From Paenibacillus sp. J23TS9 (lineage in GTDB: Bacteria > Bacillota > Bacilli > Paenibacillales > Paenibacillaceae): DNA of 64,000 nucleotides. The stretch covers positions 315,178 to 379,177 of the forward strand of contig NZ_BOSG01000006.1 in the NCBI RefSeq assembly GCF_018403225.1, read 5' to 3'. This document shows positions 26,069 through 35,000 of this stretch, piece after piece (position 1 is the first letter of the stretch; each line of letters opens with the position of its first letter). The translations under genes and the position numbers were made by a program. The notes below the pieces were generated by a model. It was not told the DNA's origin, searched no databases, and saw only the letters and a program-made list of their open reading frames with translations.

Positions 26069-26611
26069 ATGTTCAACAACTGGCTGAGAAATAACAAAGT
26101 GGCAATGTGGTTACTGACGGTGGTCCGGATCTACCTTGGATATACCTGGATCAAAGGCGGCATCGAAAAATTAACGGGAGGATTCGATGCAGGAGGCTTC
26201 CTGCAAGGAGCTATCGCCAAGGCTAGCGGAGATCATCCGGCAGTTCAAGGCTGGTGGGCTGCATTCCTGGAGCATGGCGCACTGCCTGGAGTGAAATTGT
26301 TCAACGTTGTTATCCCGCTCGGTGAAACGCTGGTCGGATTGGGACTCATCCTGGGTACCTTCACTACCTTCGCAGCCCTGATGGGTATGGTGATGAACTT
26401 CGCCTTCCTCTTCTCGGGTACGGTAAGCACCAACGCACAAATGGTAGTGCTTGAAATCTTCATCGTCGTCGCTGCCGCGAATGCCGGACGCATCGGATTG
26501 GATCACTGGGTAATGCCTTATGTACGCAGCCTCTTCCACAAGAAAGTCCAAGATCATGCTCCAGCACCTGCTCCAAAAGGCGGCATGACGAAAACCAAAG
26601 GCGCTGCATAA
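26069..26611 (+). CDS. DoxX-family membrane protein
   Basis: This 180-residue protein is read from the ATG at 26069 (GAGGAG upstream); the frame is open back to 25961 but the ribosome site decides the start. There are four hydrophobic segments, with the DoxX features TVVRIYLGYTWIKGGIEKLT and PLGETLVGLGLILGTFTTFA. The C-terminus is basic and proline-rich. DoxX proteins are quinone-linked or redox-associated membrane proteins; the paralogue family is also linked to thiosulfate oxidation and oxidative stress. Two CRP/FNR-type sites at the promoter suggest control by oxygen, nitrosative stress or energy state. Confidence 0.85.
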   Translation: MFNNWLRNNKVAMWLLTVVRIYLGYTWIKGGIEKLTGGFDAGGFLQGAIAKASGDHPAVQGWWAAFLEHGALPGVKLFNVVIPLGETLVGLGLILGTFTTFAALMGMVMNFAFLFSGTVSTNAQMVVLEIFIVVAAANAGRIGLDHWVMPYVRSLFHKKVQDHAPAPAPKGGMTKTKGAA

Positions 26612-26648
26612 ATAAACAACCAGGAACATCGATCATAGCGCATCAAAA

Positions 26649-26679
26649 AGAGCCGGGCTGGTATTTCCAGTCCGGCTCT
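26649..26679. terminator. Bidirectional terminator between doxX and the dioxygenase gene
   Basis: AGAGCCGG-CTGG pairs with CCAG-CCGGCTCT around TATTT. An A-run on one side and pyrimidines on the other suit both convergent genes. Confidence 0.7.
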
Positions 26680-26708
26680 ACTCATGTTATCATTCATATT
26701 CTTCTTGA

Positions 26709-27488
26709 TCAGGAGCCGAACATCCAGCAGTTCAGGCTGAGGTTACCATACTGGTAAGCCTGAAAGAGGCGCTTGGCTTTGCGGTCATCATCCGCCGCAC
26801 CCATCGCATAAAAGAGCGGGGTGAAATGCTCCACTCCATAAGAAGGCACCGCCTGGCGGGCATATGGAGCTTTTTTGTCATAATCAAACAACTCATGAAC
26901 CTTCCAGCTTTCCAGCTGCTTGGCGATCCATTCATCGAACTCTACGGCCCATGTATCCGGTTCACCCGACTGGCTGATCATGCGCAGGTTATGCACAAGT
27001 CCGCCGCTGCCGATCACCAGCACATTTTGCTGACGAAGCTCCTTCAGCATCGCGCCGATCGCATACTGTTCTGCGGGGGAACGTCTGGAATCCACAGATA
27101 GCTCTACAACCGGAATGTTGGCGTCAGGGTACATTTTCTGCAAAATCACCCAAGCTCCATGGTCTAGCCCCCGGCCGAGAACCGGTTGGTACGACAGATT
27201 GCCAGCATCGAACAGCTGCCCAATCTGCTGGGTAAGCGATGCAGAGCCCGGAGCCGGATACCGCAGTTCGTACATGGCTTCGGGAAAACCGTAGAAGTCA
27301 TGCATCGTACCGTGGGATTCATCCACGCTGACGGACTGGTCAGGACTATCCCAATGCGCCGAAAAAACGGCAATGGCCTCCGGAGTAGGAAGCTCCCGTC
27401 CCAGGTTTTCCAGAAAACGCGTGTATCCGTTATCTTCCAGGGCGAGCATAGGTGAACCGTGCGCTACAAATAAAGATGGTAATGTCAT
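26709..27488 (-). CDS. Class III extradiol dioxygenase, DODA/YgiD type
   Basis: This 259-residue protein is read from the ATG at 27488 (GGAGG 9 nt upstream). The opening TLPSLFVAHGSPML carries the first metal histidine, AVFSAHWDSP the second, and ALGRGLDHG-type LGRGLDHGAW the histidine next to the active site. VLVIGSGGLVHNL and PSYGVEHFTPLFYAMGA complete the family pattern. Relatives cleave catechol rings such as 4,5-DOPA. The bacterial physiological substrate is not known. It is a single-gene unit convergent with doxX. Confidence 0.9.
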   Translation of the reverse strand: MTLPSLFVAHGSPMLALEDNGYTRFLENLGRELPTPEAIAVFSAHWDSPDQSVSVDESHGTMHDFYGFPEAMYELRYPAPGSASLTQQIGQLFDAGNLSYQPVLGRGLDHGAWVILQKMYPDANIPVVELSVDSRRSPAEQYAIGAMLKELRQQNVLVIGSGGLVHNLRMISQSGEPDTWAVEFDEWIAKQLESWKVHELFDYDKKAPYARQAVPSYGVEHFTPLFYAMGAADDDRKAKRLFQAYQYGNLSLNCWMFGS

Positions 27489-27622
27489 CGATGTCAACCT
27501 CCACACGCCAGTATAAGTTGCTACTTATATTTTACCGTGTATGAAGAGATAATTCCAATCTCTGTATCACTGCTGGCTGTATTTATTTCAAGTATGGTAT
27601 AGTTATGCGCATTTTTCTGCCG

Positions 27623-28453
27623 TTAGATCATCCAGTGCTGCCAATCCTGCTGCAGCGTCTTCTGCTCGTTTAACCATTCTTTGGTCCGGTGAATCAGCTG
27701 CCCGCAGTGCGGACCTGAAGAATAGGTGTGATTCCCCTGGAAAATAATCTCTTTGTCGCAGCGGCCCTCGGACCGCATCCAGAACACCTTTTGGTACAGA
27801 AAAGCGTAATCGACCGGAATGGTATCATCCGAGGTGCCATGAACGACAAGTACATTGCCAGTGAACTTGATGGCCTCCTGAAACGGCTGATATGTTCCGA
27901 GCGAATCAAAAAATGCAGGTGCCAATTCGAATCCAAGATAATCGGAGCTGCCCGTCTTGACCGCGTGATCGTACACCTCACGTCCGGTGATTTTCACGAT
28001 ATCGCTCAGCGGATACCCTACCGCCGACCACAATACCAGATTCTTCACCCTGCGGTCACGTACGGCAGTCAGAATGGCCACGGCACCGCCGAGACTATGC
28101 CCGATCAGCGTCACCTGGGATGGATCAACATTTCCGCAATCAAGGGCATAATCAAGCACAGACCGGGTCTGGGCAATCATGGATTCCAGCCCTTCCTTAC
28201 CGTAATCGCCGGTGCTTTCGCCGCAACCAGCATAATCGAAGCGCAGCACCATGTTCCCTTCCCCTGCCAGTTCCCTGGCAGTCTTCACGAACAAACGGTC
28301 CACGCCAACCCGGCTTCCGACGAAGCCATGGCAGATGACAACCAGCGGAGCACGCTCCCCGCAGCGTCCGTCCTTGCCTTCCTGCTGCGCTGGATAATGC
28401 AGGCTCGCGGTCAGTTCCTCCTGGCCATGTCGGATCATGATCTGTCTTTCCAT
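27623..28453 (-). CDS. Alpha/beta hydrolase
   Basis: This 276-residue serine hydrolase starts at an ATG with GGGGAG about 8 nt upstream. The oxyanion-hole segment is VVICHGFVGSRVGVD, the nucleophile elbow is LIGHSLGGAVA (serine in GHSLGG), the acid is in VVHGTSDDTIPVDYA and the histidine is in IIFQGNHTYSS. The pattern resembles serine aminopeptidase or peptidase S9/dienelactone hydrolase-like esterases such as those cleaving acyl or feruloyl esters. No lid domain or signal peptide is visible. The substrate is unknown. Confidence 0.88.
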   Translation of the reverse strand: MERQIMIRHGQEELTASLHYPAQQEGKDGRCGERAPLVVICHGFVGSRVGVDRLFVKTARELAGEGNMVLRFDYAGCGESTGDYGKEGLESMIAQTRSVLDYALDCGNVDPSQVTLIGHSLGGAVAILTAVRDRRVKNLVLWSAVGYPLSDIVKITGREVYDHAVKTGSSDYLGFELAPAFFDSLGTYQPFQEAIKFTGNVLVVHGTSDDTIPVDYAFLYQKVFWMRSEGRCDKEIIFQGNHTYSSGPHCGQLIHRTKEWLNEQKTLQQDWQHWMI

Positions 28454-28677
28454 GACTCCACTCCCCTTTACATGTTAGATACATTCATATTTTCTATATA
28501 TTATATAATTCCGATAAGTTTAATGAGATATAAGTTTGAAGTCCATATTATCACCGCAGGTTTGCGTGTGTCAATCCTAATCCGTATGGCTTTTTTGTAA
28601 AATGATAAGGTTTGGTATGGAATGGGCAATCGTGGCAGAAACTATGGGTCAGACCTGCTATAGAAAGGGACTTGGAT

Positions 28678-28800
28678 ATGTGGCAGCAATGGATCTCTCA
28701 TATACGCGAACATCCCCTCTCCTGGGTGCTCGCTGCCTGCGTTATATTAGCCATTATCTATGTGGCTCTCAACTATGAAAAACTTTTTTATCAGGAATGA
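28678..28800 (+). CDS. 40-residue single-TM small protein
   Basis: A short open frame starts at the ATG at 28678, with AAGGGA 8 nt upstream. It begins MWQQWISHIREHPLSW and continues into one strongly hydrophobic helix of about 18 residues (residues 17-34), ending NYEKLFYQE. It precedes the DUF1129 gene by 73 nt and is probably co-transcribed with it. No family is recognised. The good ribosome site and the clean membrane segment support it as real. Confidence 0.5.
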   Translation: MWQQWISHIREHPLSWVLAACVILAIIYVALNYEKLFYQE

Positions 28801-28873
28801 ACTATTCAGGACTTACCGGGCCTTGAATTCGGCTGTTCCTGTTCCTATACTTGTTGTATACGGAGGAACGGAT

Positions 28874-29539
28874 ATGACAACAAGACAAATGATACAAGAG
28901 AACAACCGTCTGCGGGAGCAGATGACGCCGGCAAACCGGGATTTTTATGAGGATATCGTCGTTTACGTGCGCGACAGCCGGGTAGACCGGCCGCAGGGCG
29001 AACAGCGTCTGCTTGAACTGGCGAAGGACGTGCTGGACGCGCAAAAGAAAGGCCAATCTGCCTCGAAGCTGCTCGGTGGGGATGCAGAAAGCTATGCCCG
29101 CTCAGTCGTTGAATCGCTGCCGTCCGTTAAGCCTATCGAAGGAACCGCCTATTACATCATGATCGCCTGGACCGCTCTGACCATTCTGTTCCTGGTGGAG
29201 GCCGTAATCGGTTATGGGGCGCAGCTTGCAGGTTACAGCGGTAGTCCGCTGAACCGCATCAGCCTGCTGGCCATCATTCTGATCGCTGTTGGCTCCATTG
29301 TGATCATGGAAGTCCTCATGAAGTCGCTGAGCAAACCGCAGGAAAACGAGAATAAGAAGCCGGGAATCAACCTGAAAGCCATCGGCATCTACCTGATTGT
29401 GATGGTCGTTGTGATGGTGATTGGTTTTTCACTGCGCAGCATGCTGCCCGTATTTACGGTACCGCCTGGGCTTAGCCTGGTTCTGTGCATTATTGGCATT
29501 CTTGGGATCCGGTTTATCTTTTTACGAAAATCCAGATAG
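28874..29539 (+). CDS. DUF1129-family membrane protein
   Basis: This 221-residue protein is read from the ATG at 28874 (GGAGG 7 nt upstream); an in-frame extension to 28760 overlaps the small gene before it. The N-terminal 100 residues are cytoplasmic and helical (QEN-N-RLREQMTPANRDFYEDI-type opening). Four TM segments follow: about 102-122, 135-151, 170-186 and 196-212, the last ending in ILGIRFIFLRKSR. This is the usual layout of DUF1129 (YhaH/UPF-type) proteins in Firmicutes, whose function is unknown. A strong terminator follows. Confidence 0.78.
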   Translation: MTTRQMIQENNRLREQMTPANRDFYEDIVVYVRDSRVDRPQGEQRLLELAKDVLDAQKKGQSASKLLGGDAESYARSVVESLPSVKPIEGTAYYIMIAWTALTILFLVEAVIGYGAQLAGYSGSPLNRISLLAIILIAVGSIVIMEVLMKSLSKPQENENKKPGINLKAIGIYLIVMVVVMVIGFSLRSMLPVFTVPPGLSLVLCIIGILGIRFIFLRKSR

Positions 29540-29552
29540 GAAACGCTTGGGT

Positions 29553-29609
29553 AAAAACATCTTTGTACTGCACAACGCATGCGTTTGTTGCTGACAAAGA
29601 TGTTTTTTT
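29553..29609. terminator. Strong terminator after the DUF1129 gene
   Basis: AAAAACATCTTTGT (29553-29566) pairs with ACAAAGATGTTTTT (29594-29607), and T residues continue. A second small palindrome (AACGCATGCGTT) fills the loop. Confidence 0.85.
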
Positions 29610-29740
29610 GCGTGAAGGGTGAATTCTTGAAATATTTCCAAGTTTCTTTCAAATGTTTACAAGTCCGAAACAAACGGACACCCTGGCGAAACAACATGTG
29701 GGTAATATGTGATTAACGAAACCTTGGAGGTGCTTTTTCA

Positions 29741-30685
29741 ATGAAATTATCAAAATCCGCAGTCACAGCCGCTGCCCTCATAGCCGCAATCAGTTTACAA
29801 GCAGGTGCCGGAGCGATTCATGCCGCCGGAACAACCGCTGCTCCCAAAGTCATCTCGGCTTCATCAGCAGCTTCCGCCAAAACGGCGCATCAGAACGCAG
29901 TCTACAACCATATGATGAGCTTGCTCAAATCCCCATCCAAGCAAGCTGAAGCCGTAAGTTATATGGAAAAGAATATCTATCAAGTGTCGCCTTGGCAGGG
30001 TTCCATGATGGTGCTGAAGCTCGAAAACGCTGAAAAAGCGAATCTCGACGCCTGGAACAATAAGTTTTTCAAGGACAGCATTCAGAGCAAACTGATGAAG
30101 CTTATGAAATCCGGAGATGACATGACATCCCTAATCAACAAAACCAGCGACAAAAGTCTGAAAAGCTTGCTCAAGGGCGCCCGCGATAGCGGCTACATGC
30201 TGCAAACATCCGAAGGCTCGTTCTATCTGGTACTGGATTATCCACGTTTCCAAAAGGTACGCTCCTATGTCTCTACCGACATCAAGAGCTACATTGATAT
30301 CATGACAACGGAAACCAAAGCTCCGTTTGCCAATGACGGCGCCTTGTCCATCGGATGGACGGAAGTGACGAAGCGAGCATTGTCGCAGGAAGCCTTCGTG
30401 AATTCCTTCCCGCATTCCAACCGTACAGCCCAAGTGAAGTCGCTGTATACCATGTACCTGAGCATTTCGATGTCCGGTCTCAATAACACACCGTTGTTTG
30501 ACTATGACACCAAAAAAGCCGATGCCAAGGCCAAAGCGGCCCTGCAGGCTGCTGTCAGCAAAGGGGATCCTTCCAAAAGCGTTTACCTGAAAAAGCTGAA
30601 AGGTTTCCTCGACGTGCTGGAGAAAAACAATGACATCCTGACACCCGAAGTCGATAAATACAGAAAAGCTGCTTCCGGCATGTAA
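29741..30685 (+). CDS. Secreted protein of unknown function
   Basis: This 314-residue protein has a classical signal peptide (MKLSKSAVTAAALIAAISLQ, then AGAGAIHA, probable cleavage near residue 28) and no further membrane segment. The mature part is lysine-, serine- and alanine-rich and looks mainly helical, with no cysteine and no catalytic motif visible. GGAGGT precedes the ATG. It has its own promoter region and terminator. No family is recognised; an extracellular or wall-associated role is all that can be inferred. Confidence 0.75.
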   Translation: MKLSKSAVTAAALIAAISLQAGAGAIHAAGTTAAPKVISASSAASAKTAHQNAVYNHMMSLLKSPSKQAEAVSYMEKNIYQVSPWQGSMMVLKLENAEKANLDAWNNKFFKDSIQSKLMKLMKSGDDMTSLINKTSDKSLKSLLKGARDSGYMLQTSEGSFYLVLDYPRFQKVRSYVSTDIKSYIDIMTTETKAPFANDGALSIGWTEVTKRALSQEAFVNSFPHSNRTAQVKSLYTMYLSISMSGLNNTPLFDYDTKKADAKAKAALQAAVSKGDPSKSVYLKKLKGFLDVLEKNNDILTPEVDKYRKAASGM

Positions 30686-30728
30686 TAACGCCTATTAGAC
30701 CGGCCGTAGTAATCGCAATAAGGTCTCT

Positions 30729-30763
30729 GCCCCTCTCTGCTTCTAAACGGAGCGGGCAGGGGC
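30729..30763 (+). terminator. Terminator after the secreted-protein gene
   Basis: GCCCCT pairs with AGGGGC, with further imperfect pairing of the arms, followed by TTTTTTT on the plus strand. Confidence 0.8.
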
Positions 30764-30881
30764 TTTTTTTATGCGGGTAAGGTAGATCACATTCAAAAAC
30801 GAGCTGCAAAATTTGGTATGAAAGCCTGAGTTTGAAAGCATTGTTTACGGTTAAAGTATGGGGGAAGGGGAGTTTTGCAGC

Positions 30882-31565
30882 ATGAGAAAAATAAGCATCA
30901 TTGTATTAGGACTGATCCTGCTCATTGGAGCTGCGGGCTGCTCGTCCAAGGAAGCGGAGAGCGTCAGCAACTCCGATCAAGTCAGTACCAATAACGGTAC
31001 GGATACCGGCACTGGTACTAATACGGATAGTGAAAATAATACCAATACCAATACCTCTACTACTGCTCCAACACCTGCGAAGGAAACGAATCCAGCTGAA
31101 CAAGCAGCTGCCGATTTGCAAAAGGCCACATTTAAGGTAACTCCGCAGGAAGCTCTCGACCTCGCTGCCACCAAAGGCAAAGGAGATGTCACCAAACTGG
31201 AGCTGGAGCTGGAAAATCAGGTATATGCCTACAAAGTCGAAATGATGACCGATACGCAAAAGACCAAAATAGGTATCCATGCAGACGACAAGAGCATCCT
31301 CGAAAATAAATCCGAACCGCTGGATAAAAGCAAGGTTAAAATCGACCGGCAGCAATCCAAAATCGACCTGACAGGAATCATCGATGAGAAGAAAGCCATG
31401 GAGATCGCCACCCAAAAAGTGAACGGAACCGTTTCCGAATGGAAAATCGAAAGAAAAAACGGTCCAACGTACTATGAGGTTGACGTACACAATGCCAGTA
31501 AAGAACATGAAATCAAGATTGATGCCAAAACCGGTAAAATCCTCAGTCTTGGCGAGGATGATTAA
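30882..31565 (+). CDS. PepSY-domain lipoprotein
   Basis: This 227-residue lipoprotein is read from the ATG at 30882; the frame opens at 30858, but the signal peptide MRKISIIVLGLILLIGAAGC fits the later start. After the lipobox comes a long Thr/Asn/Gly-rich linker (about residues 22-70). Two PepSY-type units follow: one around VTPQEALDLAATKGKGDVTK and one around IIDEKKAMEIATQKVNGTVS, ending in KTGKILSLGEDD. PepSY domains often inhibit or regulate extracellular proteases. It is monocistronic. Confidence 0.88.
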   Translation: MRKISIIVLGLILLIGAAGCSSKEAESVSNSDQVSTNNGTDTGTGTNTDSENNTNTNTSTTAPTPAKETNPAEQAAADLQKATFKVTPQEALDLAATKGKGDVTKLELELENQVYAYKVEMMTDTQKTKIGIHADDKSILENKSEPLDKSKVKIDRQQSKIDLTGIIDEKKAMEIATQKVNGTVSEWKIERKNGPTYYEVDVHNASKEHEIKIDAKTGKILSLGEDD

Positions 31566-31608
31566 ACCGGATTTAGGGCTACGGGTATGACCTGCAAGTT
31601 TACCACAG

Positions 31609-31639
31609 GAAGGCTTCCGACAAGCTGTCGGAGGTCTTC
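31609..31639 (+). terminator. Terminator after the PepSY gene
   Basis: GAAG-G-CTTCCGACA pairs with TGTCGGAG-G-TCTTC, followed by a run of seven T. Confidence 0.85.
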
Positions 31640-31721
31640 TTTTTTTGTTTTTTGGATGCATGGTGGGATTCTCAGAATCTACCACTATTATCCTGTAAAT
31701 TATTTTCTGTATTTTCGGATA

Positions 31722-31752
31722 TTTAGAAAATTATTTTCTAAAAGCGTTTACA
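31722..31752. promoter_or_regulatory. 21-bp palindrome overlapping a cre-like site
   Basis: Arms TTTAGAAAAT and ATTTTCTAAA flank a single T (31722-31742), a perfect 10-bp inverted repeat. Overlapping it, TAAAAGCGTTTACA (31739-31752) fits the CcpA cre consensus TGNAANCGNTNNCA except for one base. Both precede the FAD oxidoreductase gene and suggest specific repression plus carbon catabolite control of the cluster. Confidence 0.6.
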
Positions 31753-31822
31753 AATTATTTTTATTTTGTTAGCCTATAGGCATTAAAAGGAAATCAATCT
31801 TGCGATAAGAGGAGTGGAGAAC

Positions 31823-33172
31823 ATGCAGCAATATGACGTAGTTGTCATGGGCGGAGGCATTTCCGGATCCATGGCTGCCATTGCCGCTTCCAAAACCGGA
31901 GCCAAAACGCTGATCGTCGAATCTCACGGTTTTCTGGGCGGTACGCTGACAGCTAATGGGGTAGGTCCCATGATGACTTTCCATGCCGGTGACAAGCTGG
32001 CGATTCAGGGATTCACCGATCAGCTCATCGAACGGCTCAAAAGACTCGGCAAATCTCCAGGGCATATTTTCGATACGGTAGGTTTTACATACTCCGTTAC
32101 CCCGTTTGACGCCGAAGCCATGAAGCATGAGCTTGAGCTGATGGTCACGGAAGCAGGCGGTGATATCCTGTATCACACGATGCTGGCCGGTGTTCAGACG
32201 GAAAATGGGCGAATCACGGGTATTACGATATGTAATAAATCCGGCATCAGCAGGATCCAGGCCTCCGTCTTCATCGATGCCACAGGCGATGGAGATCTGT
32301 CTGCAGGCGCCGGTGTGGAATACACCAAGGGTCGTGAATCGGACGGCGCCACGCAGCCAATGACCTTGAAAATGAAAATGTACAACGTCAATATCGCTAA
32401 GGTCAAGGAGTATATTCATAGCCATCCCGAGGATTTCCCTCTATACAATGGGGATACCTCCATTATTGAGAAATCCCCCCGCCTCTCTGTCGGCGGCTTT
32501 GACAGCCTCTTCAAAAAGGCCAAGGAACGCGGCGAAATCTCCATCCCGCGCGAAAATATCCTGTTCTTTGAAACCAATAACCCTGGCGAAGTCATCCTGA
32601 ATACAACCCGCATTCTCGGCCATGACGCGACCGATGCGCTCAGCCTGAGCCGCGCCGAAATGGAAGGCCGCAAGCAGTGCCGCGAGCTGGAGCTGTTCGT
32701 ACGCAAATACATCCCCGGATTTGAGGATGCCGTCGTCGAATCCACGGGTCCGAACATCGGTGTCCGCGGTTCGCGCCAGATTAAGGGCGTTTACACACTG
32801 ACCGCAAGCGATATTCTGGAGCAGCGCCTGTTCGAGGATACAATCGCCCACTCCGGCTACCCGATTGATATCCACAGTCCGGACGGCGAAGGAACCAAGC
32901 ATCAAAAACTGGAATGGGGCGGCATGTACAGCATTCCATTCTCCTGCATGATCTCGGACTCCGTGAAGAACCTGATCGTCATCGGCCGCTGTATCTCGGC
33001 AACCTTCGAAGCGCAGGCTGCGATGAGAACCACGCCGACCACGGGCGCCATCGGTCATGGCGGCGGCGTTGCGGCAGCACTCGCAGCACTTGAAGGACAG
33101 AATGTGCAGGATGTGGACATCAAGAAGGTGCAGACGATTTTGAAAGAGCAAGGAGCTTATCTGGAAGTTTAA
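31823..33172 (+). CDS. FAD-dependent oxidoreductase (FAD_oxidored family)
   Basis: This 449-residue flavoprotein is read from the ATG at 31823 (GAGGAG 8 nt upstream). The dinucleotide-binding motif VVVMGGGISGSMAAIAASKTG is at the N-terminus, with ESHGFLGGTLTANGVGPMM following, typical of FAD_oxidored proteins. VFIDATGDGDLSAGAGVEY closes the FAD site, and the C-terminal block RCISATFEAQAAMRTTPT and GHGGGVAAALAALEG is also conserved. No signal peptide is seen. It is the first gene of a plus-strand cluster with a transporter and a hydantoinase-like gene. The substrate is unknown. Confidence 0.85.
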   Translation: MQQYDVVVMGGGISGSMAAIAASKTGAKTLIVESHGFLGGTLTANGVGPMMTFHAGDKLAIQGFTDQLIERLKRLGKSPGHIFDTVGFTYSVTPFDAEAMKHELELMVTEAGGDILYHTMLAGVQTENGRITGITICNKSGISRIQASVFIDATGDGDLSAGAGVEYTKGRESDGATQPMTLKMKMYNVNIAKVKEYIHSHPEDFPLYNGDTSIIEKSPRLSVGGFDSLFKKAKERGEISIPRENILFFETNNPGEVILNTTRILGHDATDALSLSRAEMEGRKQCRELELFVRKYIPGFEDAVVESTGPNIGVRGSRQIKGVYTLTASDILEQRLFEDTIAHSGYPIDIHSPDGEGTKHQKLEWGGMYSIPFSCMISDSVKNLIVIGRCISATFEAQAAMRTTPTTGAIGHGGGVAAALAALEGQNVQDVDIKKVQTILKEQGAYLEV

Positions 33173-33213
33173 TAGCAGCCCATTATCAGTACTTCATAGA
33201 AGCGAAAGTAGCA

Positions 33214-33335
33214 GAGGGGACGGAATCGATCTGAAGAAGCGATAGCGGTCGCCTTTGTCTCCGCATTTGCACCGCTAAGGTGCTACAATCCACAAATGTG
33301 GAGACAACAGCGATCGGAAGACCGAACCGTAACCG
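33214..33335. repeat. Large imperfect stem-loop element
   Basis: TTGTCTCCGCATTTG (33256-33270) pairs with CAAATGTGGAGACAA (33293-33307), with one G-T pair and weaker pairing continuing outward (GCGATAGC and GCGATCGG regions). The loop holds a small CACC/GGTG hairpin. It sits between the oxidoreductase and transporter genes and looks like an intergenic repeat (REP/MITE-like). Confidence 0.5.
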
Positions 33336-33404
33336 CAGCGATTAACTAACACAATGTTAATAGCTAATTTCAACATAGCAGCCCATTTGAGAGGGGAAAT
33401 TCTT

Positions 33405-34697
33405 GTGACAACTGCAATGTGGTTCCAAGCAATCGGTATTCTGCTCATCTTTCTGGTGTTTGTAGGACTTATGATGGCGCGTAAGCTGCCAACTATTCTG
33501 GCCCTCCCTTGCATGGCGATCCTTTTCGCCATCATCGCTGGCGTTCCGTGGTTGTCGAATAATCCGGACGTGACATCTATCGCCAAAACCATCCTCGCCG
33601 GCGGTTCCATGAAACTGTCCGGCGCCATCGCAGGCTTGATATTCGGTGCCTGGTTCGGTCAGGTTCTGAACAAAGTCGGCATCACCAAATCCATTATCCG
33701 CAAAGCGGCCGAACTCGCCGGAGATAAACCTGTACTTATAGCTATTCTATTCTTTATTACCGCATCCATTATTTTTTCTGCTGCAGGCGGACTCGGCATG
33801 GTTATCCTGGTCGGTACGATCGTCATTCCGATTATGCTGACAGCAGGCATCTCCCAATTTGTCGCTTCTATTGTTGTCCTGCTGGCCGTTGGTGTCGGCT
33901 CCCTCTTCAATGTTTCCAACTGGGCCGTCTATGTCGATGTACTGGGCCTTTCCGTTGATAAAATTGCCAATTACACCTTGGTTGTAGCCCTCCCGCTGAT
34001 CGTGATTTCACTGATTATGATCGTCTTCTATGTCAAAAAAGACGGCAAAGGCCGCAAAGCCTGGGCCATGCCTGCCGCAACACCCGGCGACAATAAAAAG
34101 GTGCCGGCGATTGCGCTGATCAGCCCGCTGGTACCGGTACTCCTTGTCTTCATCTTCAAGATCGATATCGTCCCGGCGGTTATCATCGGCGCGATTGTAA
34201 CCATTCTGCTTACCTGGCCTAAGCGCCCGATCCATATCCTGTCCAGCGCGATGATTGAGGGTATTCAAGATGTTGCCGGCGCAATGGCGCTCATGATCGG
34301 TATCGGTATCCTGCTGAGCTCCGTTATGTCGCCACAGGTATCGGCGGTTATTTCACCTCTGATTGAGTCTGTGCTTCCAGGCAACCCGCTGATGTATATT
34401 CTGTTCTTTACGATTCTGTCGCCGCTTGCAATCTACCGCGGACCGCTGAATGTATGGGGTCTTGGCAGCGGCATCGCCGCCCTCTTCGTCACAGCCGGTA
34501 TGACGCCGGTTGCCGCCATGCTCGCTTTGCGCGCAGTCAGCAACGTACAATCCGTCTCAGACCCAACGAATTCGCATAACGTATGGGTGGCTGATTTTAC
34601 GAAGAGCGATATTAATGAGATTTTGAAAAAGACACTGCCATGGACGATGGCATCCGTGCTGATCTCCCTGATTTTCGGAGCTTTTATGGTGTTCTAG
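33405..34697 (+). CDS. Ion-transporter-superfamily permease (organic acid/Na+ type)
   Basis: This 430-residue protein is read from a GTG at 33405 (GAGAGGGG 8 nt upstream); the frame opens at 33354 without such a site. It has about 11-12 hydrophobic segments in two similar halves, with a broken helix SAAGGLGMVILVGTIVIPIM and a later YRGPLNVWGLGSGIAALFVT, as in CitMHS/GntP/NhaC-like ion transporters. It lies between the FAD oxidoreductase and the HyuA-like gene and is probably the uptake system of the pathway. The transported compound cannot be read from the sequence. Confidence 0.72.
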   Translation: MTTAMWFQAIGILLIFLVFVGLMMARKLPTILALPCMAILFAIIAGVPWLSNNPDVTSIAKTILAGGSMKLSGAIAGLIFGAWFGQVLNKVGITKSIIRKAAELAGDKPVLIAILFFITASIIFSAAGGLGMVILVGTIVIPIMLTAGISQFVASIVVLLAVGVGSLFNVSNWAVYVDVLGLSVDKIANYTLVVALPLIVISLIMIVFYVKKDGKGRKAWAMPAATPGDNKKVPAIALISPLVPVLLVFIFKIDIVPAVIIGAIVTILLTWPKRPIHILSSAMIEGIQDVAGAMALMIGIGILLSSVMSPQVSAVISPLIESVLPGNPLMYILFFTILSPLAIYRGPLNVWGLGSGIAALFVTAGMTPVAAMLALRAVSNVQSVSDPTNSHNVWVADFTKSDINEILKKTLPWTMASVLISLIFGAFMVF

Positions 34698-35000
34698 AGA
34701 TAAAAAGCTATAAATTGAAGGTTCAATTTTTTATGGTTATTGATTAAAGGGTTCGATTTTGCAATTCGTTTTGTAGTTCGATTATAAATTTTTTATTATG
34801 AGGGTTCGCTTTAAAGAGGTACTCGCTTCAACGGAGGAGGCGGAATTATTCTGGAGAAGGAATAATCCGCATCCGGAGTAGTGCAGTAACACTAGAAGAA
34901 TATCCGGAGTGCTGCAATAGCTAGCTGCAGAGATCAATTTATACAAATCGGGCAAAGCACATCTCGAGCGGTCCTTTGCCCGTCATCTTAGGAGGACATT
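34698..35000 (+). other. Leader of the hydantoinase gene with hairpins and tandem repeat
   Basis: There is no gene here. A hairpin at 34841-34870 (GCGGAATTATTC against GAATAATCCGC) is followed by two imperfect copies of ATCCGGAGT-x-x-TGCA-x-TA at 34871 and 34902. A second hairpin at 34951-34982 (GGGCAAAG/CTTTGCCC) stands just before the AGGAGG site of the next gene. Confidence 0.5.
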
